Source: Candidatus Neomarinimicrobiota bacterium | GTDB lineage: Bacteria; Fidelibacterota; UBA8477; JABMPR01 | Direction of reading: 5' to 3' | Length of the DNA stretch: 41,420 bases | Assembly (NCBI GenBank): GCA_016784545.1 | Contig: JADHUM010000036.1 | Coordinates: 1 to 41,420 of the forward strand | In this document: positions 1-10,008 of the stretch, one piece after another | Numbering within the stretch: position 1 is the stretch's first letter | How the letters are laid out: each line of letters begins with the position of its first letter | Notes under the pieces: generated by a model | Databases searched by the model: none | Told to the model about the DNA's origin: nothing | Seen by the model: only the letters and a program-made list of their open reading frames with translations | Translations under genes and position numbers: made by a program

Positions 1-50
1 CTTTGCTGGATTGAAAACAGGTTTAGATGGCTTCGCTGTGGGCAAAGCCC

Positions 51-3000
51 TCAATCATCAAAGTTTGGATGTATGGGAAATTCAATCACAAAATGTGCAC
101 CGGGGACATCCATCAGTTTGACACTTCCCATAAGTTGATGCTCAGACAATATTTTAAGTAAATATAAACCCAGAGAATGAATTGAATCCCAGACGACGGG
201 TTTTTGAAGACCAATCCCATTATCGATGACTTCAAGTCGCATACTATCATCTTCAATCTCAGTGAATTGGATGATGATGTGTTTATCCTTTTTTCCAGGA
301 TCGGGGAAGGCATACTTCAAAGCGTTGGTGACCATTTCATTTATCATCAAGCCGCAGGGCACAGCAATATCCACAGACAAGTTAATTTCTGGTATGTTTG
401 TTTTGATCTGAATGGGAACTGCATGACGTCCAAAAGCTGCATGTAGTGTATCGGTTAGATCCTGTATGTAGCTGGATATATCAACATTATCAAATTCTGG
501 TGATCTATAGAGTGCATCGTGGACCAAAGCCATTGAGTTGACTCGATTTTTTATATCATCAAGCGTCTCAAGTGTTTTCTTATTTTGAGTCCCGGCTTTT
601 TGTAAACCAAGCAAACTGGCCACAAGTTGTAAATTGTTTTTGACACGATGATGTACTTCTTTAAGGAGCAGGTCCTTTTCAACAATTGATTTTTCCAGAA
701 GATTTCTTTGGCGAACAATCTCAGTTACATCTTCCAGAGATACCATGACCTGATTTGTCATCCCCACGATGTTTTTGAGGGGGTAAAGGAGCATTTGAAC
801 CACTTTTATACTCCCATCTTCTGCCATGAATTTGACTTCAGGAATCTCGATGATGTTTCCCTGGACAGCTTTTCTGAAACTTTTCCCCAGAGACAACTGA
901 TTTGCCAGTTCGTCCTCTTCAACATGATAATCCCTGATAATTGCTTCTGGACTTTCAGCACCCCAAAGTTCTACCCAACCCGAATTGAGATGGGTAATAT
1001 TTCCCTCAGAATTGTGGATAGCCATGGGGATAGGAGATTGGGCAATCACCGCACGAAAATAATTTGCCCTTTCGCTGGCCTTCACATGGGCTTTGCGGCG
1101 AGATTCTATTTGGGCATTGAGTTGAATATTATGTTTTTCAAGTTCCACCCCACGTTTAATGAGAAACTTTGTTCTAAGTCGAAATGATAGGATGCCAACA
1201 AAAGTGAGAAAGAGAAACCAGATTAATATAAACCACCATGTCTTATAGAATTTAGGATACATAATCAATTCAAGCGCAGGACCATCATTATTCCAGACCT
1301 GGTCATTATTACTACCCTTGAGATGAAAAGTATACTTCCCTGGGGGCAGGTTGGAAAAAGTCACCTCTCTTTGAGTACCAAGTTGCCGCCACTGATCGTC
1401 AAAACCTTCCATGAAATATGCATAATTATTGCTGCTTGGATGGTAATAGTCCAGGCTGGCAAAGCTCAGGCTGAAAAACAAATCTTCAGGATAAAACTCC
1501 AACAGGGGTGTGGTAGTGATGGATTTTTCTAATACGATTCTATCATTAAACTTTTGATTGATACCGATGGATGTATTCATGATAGATAAATCTGTGAATT
1601 TGACAGGTGGAATATGGCGGTTGTCCTGAATCTGATCTGGATGGAAATACGTAATTCCTTTGACACCACCAAAATATAGCCACCCATTGTCAAGTTGGCA
1701 CCCTGCAGGATTAAACTCTTTGCTTAATACACCATCTGCGATGCCATATGATTTAAGTATTTTTTTCTTGGGATGATATTGTGCCAGACCATTATTGGTA
1801 CTCATCCACAACCAACCATGGGTGTCCTGGAAAATGCTGTAAACTGCACTACTGGGTAATCCATCTTCAGTAGAAAAATTCTCAAAAGTACTATTACGTG
1901 GATTAAATCGGCTAATCCCACCACCATAGGTCCCCAACCATATATATCCGTCCTCATCCTCAAAGAAACACATCACATCATTATTTGGCAAAGCAGAGGG
2001 GTCACCTGGGGAGGCCTTGAATTGTTTTAGTGTCTGGGTGTTACGATCAAACCCGATCAACCCTTCGTTTTCAGCACCAATCCATAACCTTCCTCGAGAA
2101 TCCTCGAACATGACGTAATATGAAATATTACCAAGATTTATCTCATCAATTCCAGGGGTTCGGAAGGTTTCAAATTTCATGGTTTTAGGATCAAGCCGGA
2201 AAAGACCTTCATTCCAGCTACCCAGCCAGATATTGCCCTCCTGATCTTCAAGCATGGACAGTAGATACTCACTTTGGAGAGCTTCAGGATTATCTAAATC
2301 AGGGGTAATATGTGTAAAGGCATGGAAATTGTTTCTCAGGAGATCAAGACTTTTACTGGCACTGATGACCCAGAGATTGTCATCTCGATCTACCAGGATA
2401 TCCTGAATTCCATTGTCACTGACACTTCCCGGGTCATCAGGGTCGTGTTGATACTTTTTAAATGTATTTGTTCTGGTGTTATAGTAGGTGAGACCAGTTG
2501 ACCAGGTCGCTATCCAGAGGTTCCCTTTGCTGTCGTTGGCAATCTGAAGTATGCGATTATCATGCAATCCCTCAGGATTCAGAGGATCGTAACTTAAGGC
2601 GTAGAATTTTTTTCTATTGCGGATATATTTGCCAACACCACCAACAGATGTCCCTACCCAGACGATATCTCCATCATCGTAGAATGATTGGATTGCATCA
2701 TCATTTAAGGCTGTTACATCATAGACCTTTTTGCCGATCCTCTCTATAAGTTTGCCCTTTAAATTCAGGATCAGAATTCCTTTAGAATCGGTGCCAACCC
2801 AGATGCGATCCTCTCCAATTTGCACCATACGGCTTACACTGGTTTCTGGATAGTCAGGATTGATGGTAGAAGTATACCCATGATGAATGAAACCATCGGT
2901 TTCGGGATCATAGCAATCCAGACCACCCCAGGTTGTTCCAATCCAAATCCGATAATTTTCGCCATCAAAGGTTTCATAGATATAATTTACATTGTCGTCA

Positions 3001-3677
3001 AAAAGAGATGCTGGATCATCCGCATTATAGCGGTAGGTCCGCATGGCGTATGTGTTCAAGTCCAGGACGTTCAGTCCATTCATAGTTGAAATCCAGAGTT
3101 GATTATCATGGTCCTGAAAAAGACCATAAACAACACGATCTGCTAATGTATCCTCATTTGTGATAAGGGCCTCTACTGGTGTGGACATTCCTGTTTCCGG
3201 GTTGAATCGAACCACACCTCCCCCAGAAGTCCCGATCCAGATATACCCTTCATGATCTTCCTGTAATCCCCAAATCGTTCCTTCGCCGAGGGAAAGGCTA
3301 TCCTGTGGATCATGGGGGTAGTGGATAAATGATTCAGTGTCATCAATGTACTTATTCAAACCTGAAACATAGGTGCCTATCCACAAATTTCCTTTGCTAT
3401 CCAGGAGGCTTGAATAGATAGAATTTGAATTGATTGATGAGGAATCCATGGGGTCGTGGCGAAATTGCTTGAATGTGACACCATCATAGCGGTTTAAACC
3501 GTCTTCGGTACCAAACCACATAAAACCATTTTTATCCTGTGCAATCGTCATCACACTATTTTGAGAGAGACCATGATTAATATCAATGGTTTCAAATTGA
3601 TAGGAATGATGGTCATTTGCCATTGTAAGGCTGGTCAGGAGTAGCAGCGTGAGGATTACATGAAGCATTTTATTCAT
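51..3677 (-). CDS. Reg_prop/Y_Y_Y propeller sensor histidine kinase with PAS domain
   Basis: Large membrane sensor kinase of about 1208 residues. A signal peptide (residues 1-20) is followed by many repeats of the type IWIGT..GGL..Y that build a periplasmic two-propeller Reg_prop sensor (about 30-700). A Y_Y_Y domain (about 770-830), one transmembrane helix (about 835-855) and a PAS domain (about 895-1005) come next. The kinase core is of the HisKA_2 type, with phospho-acceptor region EVHHRVKNNLQ, and a HATPase with an NEMVTNALKYAF N-box and a DNGIGL G1 box. There is no receiver or DNA-binding domain, so it must signal to a separate regulator not seen here. I chose the ATG at 3677 because AGGA lies just upstream and the signal peptide follows directly; a TTG at 3737 would add 20 unlikely residues. 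The ligand is unknown. Confidence 0.9.
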   Translation of the reverse strand: MNKMLHVILTLLLLTSLTMANDHHSYQFETIDINHGLSQNSVMTIAQDKNGFMWFGTEDGLNRYDGVTFKQFRHDPMDSSSINSNSIYSSLLDSKGNLWIGTYVSGLNKYIDDTESFIHYPHDPQDSLSLGEGTIWGLQEDHEGYIWIGTSGGGVVRFNPETGMSTPVEALITNEDTLADRVVYGLFQDHDNQLWISTMNGLNVLDLNTYAMRTYRYNADDPASLFDDNVNYIYETFDGENYRIWIGTTWGGLDCYDPETDGFIHHGYTSTINPDYPETSVSRMVQIGEDRIWVGTDSKGILILNLKGKLIERIGKKVYDVTALNDDAIQSFYDDGDIVWVGTSVGGVGKYIRNRKKFYALSYDPLNPEGLHDNRILQIANDSKGNLWIATWSTGLTYYNTRTNTFKKYQHDPDDPGSVSDNGIQDILVDRDDNLWVISASKSLDLLRNNFHAFTHITPDLDNPEALQSEYLLSMLEDQEGNIWLGSWNEGLFRLDPKTMKFETFRTPGIDEINLGNISYYVMFEDSRGRLWIGAENEGLIGFDRNTQTLKQFKASPGDPSALPNNDVMCFFEDEDGYIWLGTYGGGISRFNPRNSTFENFSTEDGLPSSAVYSIFQDTHGWLWMSTNNGLAQYHPKKKILKSYGIADGVLSKEFNPAGCQLDNGWLYFGGVKGITYFHPDQIQDNRHIPPVKFTDLSIMNTSIGINQKFNDRIVLEKSITTTPLLEFYPEDLFFSLSFASLDYYHPSSNNYAYFMEGFDDQWRQLGTQREVTFSNLPPGKYTFHLKGSNNDQVWNNDGPALELIMYPKFYKTWWFILIWFLFLTFVGILSFRLRTKFLIKRGVELEKHNIQLNAQIESRRKAHVKASERANYFRAVIAQSPIPMAIHNSEGNITHLNSGWVELWGAESPEAIIRDYHVEEDELANQLSLGKSFRKAVQGNIIEIPEVKFMAEDGSIKVVQMLLYPLKNIVGMTNQVMVSLEDVTEIVRQRNLLEKSIVEKDLLLKEVHHRVKNNLQLVASLLGLQKAGTQNKKTLETLDDIKNRVNSMALVHDALYRSPEFDNVDISSYIQDLTDTLHAAFGRHAVPIQIKTNIPEINLSVDIAVPCGLMINEMVTNALKYAFPDPGKKDKHIIIQFTEIEDDSMRLEVIDNGIGLQKPVVWDSIHSLGLYLLKILSEHQLMGSVKLMDVPGAHFVIEFPIHPNFDD

Positions 3678-3897
3678 AAGTTTTTCCTGATGGTTCCTTC
3701 GTTCAAGGCACCAAATGATTTTCATATAAAAAATCAAATGCTCCTATGTAATAGCAAGTGTAGAAATATAGTGTTATTTCCAAGACCTACAAAGAGTAGA
3801 TACAGTATTTAGCAGGTTTTGAGTTGTTCTTTAGGAACGAGTTTTGGGCTTGAGCGCGGGTCTCTGAATGAGATATTTATGTCTCTGGGGGTGGATA

Positions 3898-4662
3898 CTA
3901 TTGTTGACCGGGAAAAAATACATCCCAGTTTTTGAGAGTATCTTCCGATGCCTCCTGACTGGCTTCCTTTTTATTGCGTCCCTCACCAAAACCAACTACC
4001 GTACCATCTATGGACACCTGAATCATATATATAGGATCATGATCTGGACCAGTTGTCTTGGTGACTTCAAAAGCAGGATTTCCCATTTTCAAGCGTTGGC
4101 ATTTTTCAGCAAGTTGGCCTTTGTAGTTGAATGACTGTAATTCAGAAGCATAATCAGCTTTGCCTGCAATAACGTGTTTTTTAACCCAGCTTAAAGCTGA
4201 CTCATAGCCTCCATCCAGGTAAATAGCAGCAATGAGTGATTCAATGACATCAGCCATAATGGAGTCATTGTCGCGTTGTCCACCCCGGCGGCTGGAGTCA
4301 CTGAGAAGAATCCATTTCCCCAGATCAAGCCTCAGGGCGCATTCCGAGAGATAATTCCCATTCACCAGGATAGTACGGTATTTGGTAAGTGTTCCCTCAT
4401 TCAGATGAAGATGGGTTTTGAAAAGATAATCTGATACAACCAGCTGTAGAACAGCATCTCCAAGAAACTCAAGACGCTCATAGGAGTAGCGAATATTGTT
4501 CTGACTGGCAAAGGAGCTGTGGGTGAGAGCACGTTCCAACAAATGAGGTTTACTGAATGAATAGCCCAGTGTATTTTCAATTGCGGAAAGATTTTTTGCA
4601 AAGTGGTCTGAGACCCCTGGTGTCGAATCTTTCTTCCTGAAGAGTTTCCCCAAAATCCTCAT
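3898..4662 (-). CDS. rnc: Ribonuclease III
   Basis: Double-strand-specific endoribonuclease for rRNA and mRNA processing; 254 residues, normal length plus a short basic N-terminal extension. The signature ERLEFLGDAVLQ carries the metal-binding Glu65 and Asp69. The second acidic pair is in ADVIESLIAAIYLDGG (Asp138, Glu141). A C-terminal dsRNA-binding domain starts near residue 175 (FNYKGQLAEKCQ) and ends with KKEASQEAS. It is the last gene of the fatty-acid operon, 10 bases after fabF, a common bacterial arrangement. All catalytic residues are present. Confidence 0.97.
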   Translation of the reverse strand: MRILGKLFRKKDSTPGVSDHFAKNLSAIENTLGYSFSKPHLLERALTHSSFASQNNIRYSYERLEFLGDAVLQLVVSDYLFKTHLHLNEGTLTKYRTILVNGNYLSECALRLDLGKWILLSDSSRRGGQRDNDSIMADVIESLIAAIYLDGGYESALSWVKKHVIAGKADYASELQSFNYKGQLAEKCQRLKMGNPAFEVTKTTGPDHDPIYMIQVSIDGTVVGFGEGRNKKEASQEASEDTLKNWDVFFPGQQ

Positions 4663-4672
4663 ACGCGTAAGA

Positions 4673-5914
4673 TCAGACCTTATATTCCTTCACTGCCAGC
4701 ACAGCATTGTGACCACCAAAGCCAAAAGAATTACTTATTCCTGCTTTGACTTCCCGCTGAATTGATACACGAGGTGTATAGTCCAGATCACATTCATCAC
4801 AGGGATTCTCGTGGTGAATGGTAGGGGCAATTGTATTGGTCATTACTGTCTTTACCAGGGCAGCCAGTTCAATTCCACCAGATGCACCGAGTAGATGACC
4901 GGTCATGGATTTTGTTGAACTCACGGAAAGTTTATAGGCATGGTCACCAAAGACATTTTTAATGGCGATAGACTCGTTTTTGTCATTGGCGGGTGTGGAC
5001 GTACCGTGGGCATTGATATAGTCAATATCTGTAGGATTTAAATCGCCATCTGACAGGGCCATTTTCATTGCACGATTGGCACCCTCACCACCACTGGCCG
5101 GGCTGGTGATATGGTAGGCATCAGCTGTCATTCCAAAGCCAGAAAGCTCTGCAAGAATAGTGGCCCCGCGAGCTTGAGCATGTTCCAGACTCTCCAGAAC
5201 AAAAACACCAGCTCCCTCGCCCATGACAAAGCCATCACGAGCTTTATCAAATGGTCGGCTAGCTGAATCTGGATCTGGATTGAATGAAAGCGCCTTCATA
5301 TTAGCAAATCCGGCAAAGCCCATATGGGTCAATGCAGCATCTGCTCCACCACAAACCATGACATCGGCATCACCATAGCGAATGGCCCGCAATCCAAGAC
5401 CAACTGCATGTGCAGCTGTTGCACAGGCTGAGTTTACGGAGAAGTTAGGGCCTTTGAGCCCCCAGATTATGGAAACATAACCTGCTGCAATATCTGGAAT
5501 CATCATGGGAATAAAAAATGGGCTGACCCGTCGGTGACCTCTTTTGATAAGCATGGCGTGTTGTTCTTCAAAGGTATAGAGTCCGCCAACTCCACTTCCG
5601 ATGATGACTCCCATGCGAGTGGGGTCTTCATTTGCAGTATCCAGAGCGCTTTGCTCAATGGCAGCCTTGGCGGAGTGAACGGAATACCGAGTAAAAGGGT
5701 CCATGCGACGTGCTTCTTTAAAATCAACCACATCATCAATGTGAATTTCATCTTTGGCAGTGGCAGCTACAGTGGCATTGAAGCCTTCCTCAACCAACCA
5801 ATCCTGGGTGGTTACGCCATTGGTTCCGGCCACCAGATTGTTCCAGAATTTATCAATTTCATTCCCCAGCGGCGAAACGACCCCCATCCCGGTAATTACA
5901 ACGCGCTTTTTCAT
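4673..5914 (-). CDS. fabF: 3-oxoacyl-[ACP] synthase II (KAS II)
   Basis: Condensing enzyme that elongates acyl-ACP with malonyl-ACP in type II fatty acid synthesis; 413 residues, the usual size. The thiolase-fold triad is visible: nucleophile Cys164 in NSACATAAHA, the first His in AHGTSTPANDKNE and the second in KSMTGHLLGASGG. An AAGGAG ribosome-binding site precedes the ATG. It lies downstream of acpP, from which it is separated by a hairpin with a T-tract (5932-5991), so its expression is probably lower than that of acpP. Confidence 0.97.
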   Translation of the reverse strand: MKKRVVITGMGVVSPLGNEIDKFWNNLVAGTNGVTTQDWLVEEGFNATVAATAKDEIHIDDVVDFKEARRMDPFTRYSVHSAKAAIEQSALDTANEDPTRMGVIIGSGVGGLYTFEEQHAMLIKRGHRRVSPFFIPMMIPDIAAGYVSIIWGLKGPNFSVNSACATAAHAVGLGLRAIRYGDADVMVCGGADAALTHMGFAGFANMKALSFNPDPDSASRPFDKARDGFVMGEGAGVFVLESLEHAQARGATILAELSGFGMTADAYHITSPASGGEGANRAMKMALSDGDLNPTDIDYINAHGTSTPANDKNESIAIKNVFGDHAYKLSVSSTKSMTGHLLGASGGIELAALVKTVMTNTIAPTIHHENPCDECDLDYTPRVSIQREVKAGISNSFGFGGHNAVLAVKEYKV

Positions 5915-5931
5915 GGTACTCCTTTATAAAA

Positions 5932-5991
5932 AAAACTGGATTCACCGTAAAGCCAGGTATCAACCCCAGACCCATCAGTGAACCCAGTTTT
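5932..5991 (-). terminator. Intrinsic terminator or attenuator between acpP and fabF
   Basis: Arms 5978-5991 and 5932-5945 pair over 14 positions with one G-U, around a loop of about 32 bases. On the transcribed minus strand the second arm runs into eight U residues just before the fabF ribosome-binding site. This fits a partial terminator that lets acpP be transcribed more than fabF and rnc. The long loop makes its efficiency uncertain. Confidence 0.6.
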
Positions 5992-6015
5992 ATTTCAGAA
6001 TGTTTTGACTAAAGC

Positions 6016-6249
6016 TTATCCAAGCTTACTGTCTACGTACTGAACGGCCTTCCCAACAGTTGTGATGGTTTCAGCATCTTCATCGGGAATTTCAATATCG
6101 AAGACTTCTTCAAACTGCATAATGAGTTCAACAGTATCAAGTGAGTCAGCACCTAGATCATCAATAAATGAAGCATCTTCAGTGATTTTTGCAGCATCAA
6201 CACCTAATTTTTCGACGATAACATCACGTACTTTTTCAAAGGTTGACAT
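6016..6249 (-). CDS. acpP: Acyl carrier protein
   Basis: Small acidic carrier of 77 residues that holds growing acyl chains on a 4'-phosphopantetheine arm. The attachment motif [10 protein letters not shown] places the modified serine at residue 36. The size, the acidic helix II and the spacing from fabG match bacterial AcpP. A strong AGGAGG ribosome-binding site lies 9-10 bases before the ATG, as expected for a very abundant protein. The downstream hairpin may uncouple its transcript level from fabF. Confidence 0.98.
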   Translation of the reverse strand: MSTFEKVRDVIVEKLGVDAAKITEDASFIDDLGADSLDTVELIMQFEEVFDIEIPDEDAETITTVGKAVQYVDSKLG

Positions 6250-6276
6250 ATTATTCTTTCCTCCTAACGTTCAATT

Positions 6277-7026
6277 CTATCCTTGCATGACCAGGCCGCC
6301 GTCAACATTGAAGACCTGACCTGTGATATATCCAGCTTGCTGTGACCCCAGAAAAGCTACCAGATTGGCAACATCCTGCGGTTCTCCAATACGACCCAAA
6401 GGGATCTGTGCAAACAGTTTTTCCTTGGCTTCATCTGTGATCGCGTCTGTCATATCGGTGGCAATATAACCAGGTGCAACGGCATTCACAGTGATTCCTC
6501 TTGACCCAACTTCCTTCGCCAGAGACTTGGTAAACCCAATAATACCAGCCTTCGAGGCAGCATAATTGGCTTGTCCTGCATTTCCCATTTGTCCAACAAC
6601 GGAAGTAATATTAATAATGCGACCCCCTCGCAATTTCAAAAAATTTCTTAACAAAGACTGAGACATATTGAAGACACTTTTAAGATTGATATTCATGATA
6701 TCATCCCATTGATCTTCTTTCATACGCATCATGAGATTGTCTCTGGTGACTCCGGCATTGTTAACCAACACATCTACCTGGCCAAAAGTTTCCAGGGCAG
6801 CTGCACTCAAGGCTTTACAATCTTCCATGGATGAAACATCAGCAGCCACACCGAGACAAGTATATCCCAGTGCTTCAAATTCTTGCTGAACCCGTTGACA
6901 ATCCTCACTTTTTCGGCTACTGATAACCACCTTGGCCCCTAATTCGGCGAAGGTCAATGCTATCTGGTGGCCAATACCTCTGGTAGACCCCGTAACAATT
7001 ACAACTTTTCCCTGATAATCAATCAT
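6277..7026 (-). CDS. fabG: 3-oxoacyl-[ACP] reductase
   Basis: NADPH-dependent short-chain dehydrogenase that reduces 3-oxoacyl-ACP; 249 residues. The Rossmann cofactor motif TGSTRGIG is at residues 12-19, NNAG near residue 90, and the catalytic set is Ser142, Tyr155 and Lys159 (YAASK). The C-terminal VDGGLVM ending is typical of FabG. The start codon overlaps the fabD stop by four bases (ATGA), implying translational coupling. Confidence 0.97.
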   Translation of the reverse strand: MIDYQGKVVIVTGSTRGIGHQIALTFAELGAKVVISSRKSEDCQRVQQEFEALGYTCLGVAADVSSMEDCKALSAAALETFGQVDVLVNNAGVTRDNLMMRMKEDQWDDIMNINLKSVFNMSQSLLRNFLKLRGGRIINITSVVGQMGNAGQANYAASKAGIIGFTKSLAKEVGSRGITVNAVAPGYIATDMTDAITDEAKEKLFAQIPLGRIGEPQDVANLVAFLGSQQAGYITGQVFNVDGGLVMQG

Positions 7027-7937
7027 GATAGTGCCTCCAATTGTTCCTGGTTTGCGATTCCGCCAGTTACCATATCTCGACTAATGCGTTTAACAAGTCC
7101 CTGAAGAACCTTCCCGGGACCAATTTCAACAATTTCATCAACGCCATCATTGACCATGTATTGAACCGTATCCTCCCAGAGGACAGGACTCTGGAGTTGG
7201 TCAATCAGATTGGCTTTGATTTTTTTGGGATCTGATGTGGGTTTAGCATCCACATTGGCGACGACTGGAACCCGAGCTTTATTGAATTTTGTTTTCTCTA
7301 TGATGGCACTGAGATCCTCTTTGGCTGCTGCCATGAGAGGCGAGTGGAAAGCACCGCTCACATTCAGGGCCAAGGCCTTGCGAGCCCCTAAATTTTTAGC
7401 GATCTCCATGGCATAGTGTACAGCCACTGTTTCACCTGAAATGACAATCTGTCCAGGCGAATTATAGTTTGCCGGTTGGACGATACCACGTAAGGCGGCA
7501 TGTTTGCACACTCTGAGGACATCTTCACGAGACATATTCAAAATGGCTGCCATGGTTCCAGTTTGATTTTCTCCAGCAGTTTGCATTCCCTCTGCGCGTA
7601 CCTTCACGATAGCGAGAGCATCTTCAAAACTCAGCACACCAGCTGCAAATAGAGCGGAGAATTCACCAAGACTATGACCGGCTGTCATGGAAAATTCATA
7701 GGACTTTGGCAGGAGGGAAAAAAGAGCAGTTGACGCGACAAACAGGGCTGGCTGGGTCACCTTGGTTTTTGTCAAAGCTTCCAGGGGACCGTTAAAACTT
7801 ACATCAGCTACATCAAAGCCAAGGATATCACTGGCTTGGGCATACATATCCTTTATCGATTGATGTTTGTCAAATATGTCCTGTCCCATTCCAACATATT
7901 GGGAGGCCTGTCCTGGAAATACGAGAGCGCGTTTCAT
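7023..7937 (-). CDS. fabD: Malonyl-CoA:ACP malonyltransferase
   Basis: Loads malonyl groups onto ACP to supply the condensing enzymes; 304 residues. The N-terminal FPGQASQYVGMG and the nucleophile elbow AGHSLGEF (Ser89) are diagnostic, and the catalytic His lies in SGAFHSPLM near residue 198. Only three bases separate it from fabH and it overlaps fabG by four, so it sits in the middle of a tightly coupled operon. Confidence 0.97.
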   Translation of the reverse strand: MKRALVFPGQASQYVGMGQDIFDKHQSIKDMYAQASDILGFDVADVSFNGPLEALTKTKVTQPALFVASTALFSLLPKSYEFSMTAGHSLGEFSALFAAGVLSFEDALAIVKVRAEGMQTAGENQTGTMAAILNMSREDVLRVCKHAALRGIVQPANYNSPGQIVISGETVAVHYAMEIAKNLGARKALALNVSGAFHSPLMAAAKEDLSAIIEKTKFNKARVPVVANVDAKPTSDPKKIKANLIDQLQSPVLWEDTVQYMVNDGVDEIVEIGPGKVLQGLVKRISRDMVTGGIANQEQLEALS

Positions 7938-7940
7938 GAA

Positions 7941-8939
7941 TTACCCTTTCTTGCTAGGCCCATAGCGCAGTAAAATACTACCCCAGGTATACCCTGCACC
8001 AAATGCAGCAAACAGAACAAGGTCGCCATCTTTTATCCGCTTCTCACGGACCACCTCATCCAATCCAAGGGGAAGTGTAGCAGCGGTTGTATTGCCATAT
8101 TTATCAATATTAAGCAAGACCTGTTCATCTTTGAAACCTGCTTTTCGTGCAGCAACATCGATGATACGTTTATTTGCCTGATGTGGAATAAAAATCCCTA
8201 CATCCTCAGCAGTAAAATTGTTTTTTTCAAGAATTTCGACGCTGACATTAGCCATATCATTGGAGGCACGTTTAAAAACACTGCGTCCATCCTGATAGAT
8301 ATAATGTTCACGAGCATCGATAGTGGCATGGGTGGCAGGTTTCCTGCTTCCACCTGCTTTCATATACAGGGCGTCGGCACCGCTACCGTCAATGCGCAGA
8401 ATATCATCGATCATTCCATAGTTTTCATCTTCAGTGGGCTCGAGCAAGACTGCGCCGGCACCATCACCAAAAAGGATACAGGTATTTCGATCCGTATAGT
8501 CCAGAATAGAGCTCATGGTATCCACTCCTACAACAATGACCTTTTTTGAGCCGGTCTGGATGAGGGAGGAACCTGATTTAAGTGCAAAGAGGAAACCAGA
8601 GCAGGCGCCTGAAAGATCATAACCCCAGGCATTGGTGGCGCCGATTTTTTCCTGAATCAAAGCAGCAGTGGACGGGAAAAGCATGTCAGGAGTGACGGTT
8701 GCCACAATAATGGCATCAATCTCTTCAGCCTTGGTTTCAGTTTCAGCCAGAAGCTTGGTCACTGCACTCACACTCATATCAGAACTGGCTTCACCTTCAG
8801 CTACGACATGTCTTTCTTTAATGCCTGTACGACTGACGATCCATTCATCGTTGGTGTCCACCATTTTTTCCAAATCAAAATTTGTAATTATCTTTTTGGG
8901 TACATAGGAGGCGACTCCAGTTATTGCAGCTCTGATCAT
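7941..8939 (-). CDS. fabH: 3-oxoacyl-[ACP] synthase III (KAS III)
   Basis: Initiates fatty acid synthesis by condensing an acyl-CoA primer with malonyl-ACP; 332 residues. The KAS III triad is Cys113 (GACSGFLFAL), His253 (PHQANKRI) and Asn283 (YGNTTAAT). The N-terminal DTNDEWIVSRTGIKER motif is characteristic of FabH. It lies 20 bases after plsX, in the widely conserved rpmF-plsX-fabH-fabD order. Primer preference (acetyl or branched) cannot be read from the sequence. Confidence 0.97.
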   Translation of the reverse strand: MIRAAITGVASYVPKKIITNFDLEKMVDTNDEWIVSRTGIKERHVVAEGEASSDMSVSAVTKLLAETETKAEEIDAIIVATVTPDMLFPSTAALIQEKIGATNAWGYDLSGACSGFLFALKSGSSLIQTGSKKVIVVGVDTMSSILDYTDRNTCILFGDGAGAVLLEPTEDENYGMIDDILRIDGSGADALYMKAGGSRKPATHATIDAREHYIYQDGRSVFKRASNDMANVSVEILEKNNFTAEDVGIFIPHQANKRIIDVAARKAGFKDEQVLLNIDKYGNTTAATLPLGLDEVVREKRIKDGDLVLFAAFGAGYTWGSILLRYGPSKKG

Positions 8940-8959
8940 ATACTTAGTTTCCTGAATAG

Positions 8960-10000
8960 TTAATGGTGGATGATTTGTTCGTCCAAATCCGTGTAGGTAA
9001 TAGTGGATAGGGATTTTGTAATTTCCTGTTCGATGACCTCAATCAAATTCGATTTGATAAGGCTTTGGGCTTCAAAAAGAGCTGCCTTAATGGCTTTCTC
9101 ATTTGAGGATCCGTGGGCTATGATGGAGATACCCTTGATGCCGAGTAAGGGTGAACCGCCATAATTGTTGGGGTCGAAAATACCCATCAGTTCGGTAAAG
9201 ACTGGTTTGATTAGCCGGGCACCTAGAAGTCTGCTGGGACGATCTATTCTTTTCTTGATCATACTAAATAGAGTTTTGAATGTACTCTCAGCCAGCTTTA
9301 ATGAGACGTTACCAGTAAATCCATCGGTAACAATAACATCAAATTTATCAAAAAAGATATCTCGGCCTTCAGCATAGCCCTTAAAGTTCAAGTTGGATTC
9401 TTCCAGAAGTCGCTTGGCCTCTTTGACCAAGGGGGTTCCTTTTTGAGATTCCTCCCCAATGCTCATGAGGGCAACTCTGGGCTCCTTGGTTTTGGTAACA
9501 TTACGATGAACAATGCTGCCCATGATGCCGTATTGAAGTAAATTTTTTGGTTTGGCTTCAGCTGTTGCACCCACATCCAGCAAAAGGGTAGCACCTTCTT
9601 CGTGGGGCATAAAGGCTCCAACTGCAGGGCGATCGACTCCAGGGATGCGACCCAGTGAGAGGAGGGAATAGGTCATGATAGCACCAGTATTCCCGGCAGA
9701 GATAAAAGCGTCTGCTTCTTTTGACTTGACCATACCTATACCCACACGCATTGATGAATCTTTTTTTTCCTTGTAGGACCGGGTAGGGGATTCATCCATG
9801 CCAACCACCTGGGAGGCATGCTGAATATGTAATCGCGGACTTTCAAAAGATCTCTTTTGAAGTTCTTTGCGAATAAGGTCTTCCTTACCAACCAGGATGA
9901 CTTCACCAATACTTTTGGGATCATTCAAATATTGAATAGCACCTTCTATATTGATAAAAGGGGCATTATCGCCCCCCATACTATCAACCACGATTTTCAT
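8960..10000 (-). CDS. plsX: Phosphate acyltransferase PlsX
   Basis: Makes acyl-phosphate from acyl-ACP for phospholipid synthesis; 346 residues from the ATG at 10000. The N-terminus MKIVVDSMGGDNAP is typical of PlsX, as are SAGNTGA and the later VTDGFTGNV and NYGGSPLLGIKG stretches. A TTG at 10012 would overlap the rpmF stop by four bases and add four residues. I prefer the ATG because family members usually start about six residues before the DxMGGD motif. It is the link between ribosomal protein L32 and fatty acid genes. Confidence 0.94.
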   Translation of the reverse strand: MKIVVDSMGGDNAPFINIEGAIQYLNDPKSIGEVILVGKEDLIRKELQKRSFESPRLHIQHASQVVGMDESPTRSYKEKKDSSMRVGIGMVKSKEADAFISAGNTGAIMTYSLLSLGRIPGVDRPAVGAFMPHEEGATLLLDVGATAEAKPKNLLQYGIMGSIVHRNVTKTKEPRVALMSIGEESQKGTPLVKEAKRLLEESNLNFKGYAEGRDIFFDKFDVIVTDGFTGNVSLKLAESTFKTLFSMIKKRIDRPSRLLGARLIKPVFTELMGIFDPNNYGGSPLLGIKGISIIAHGSSNEKAIKAALFEAQSLIKSNLIEVIEQEITKSLSTITYTDLDEQIIHH

Positions 10001-10008
10001 TTTTGGAA

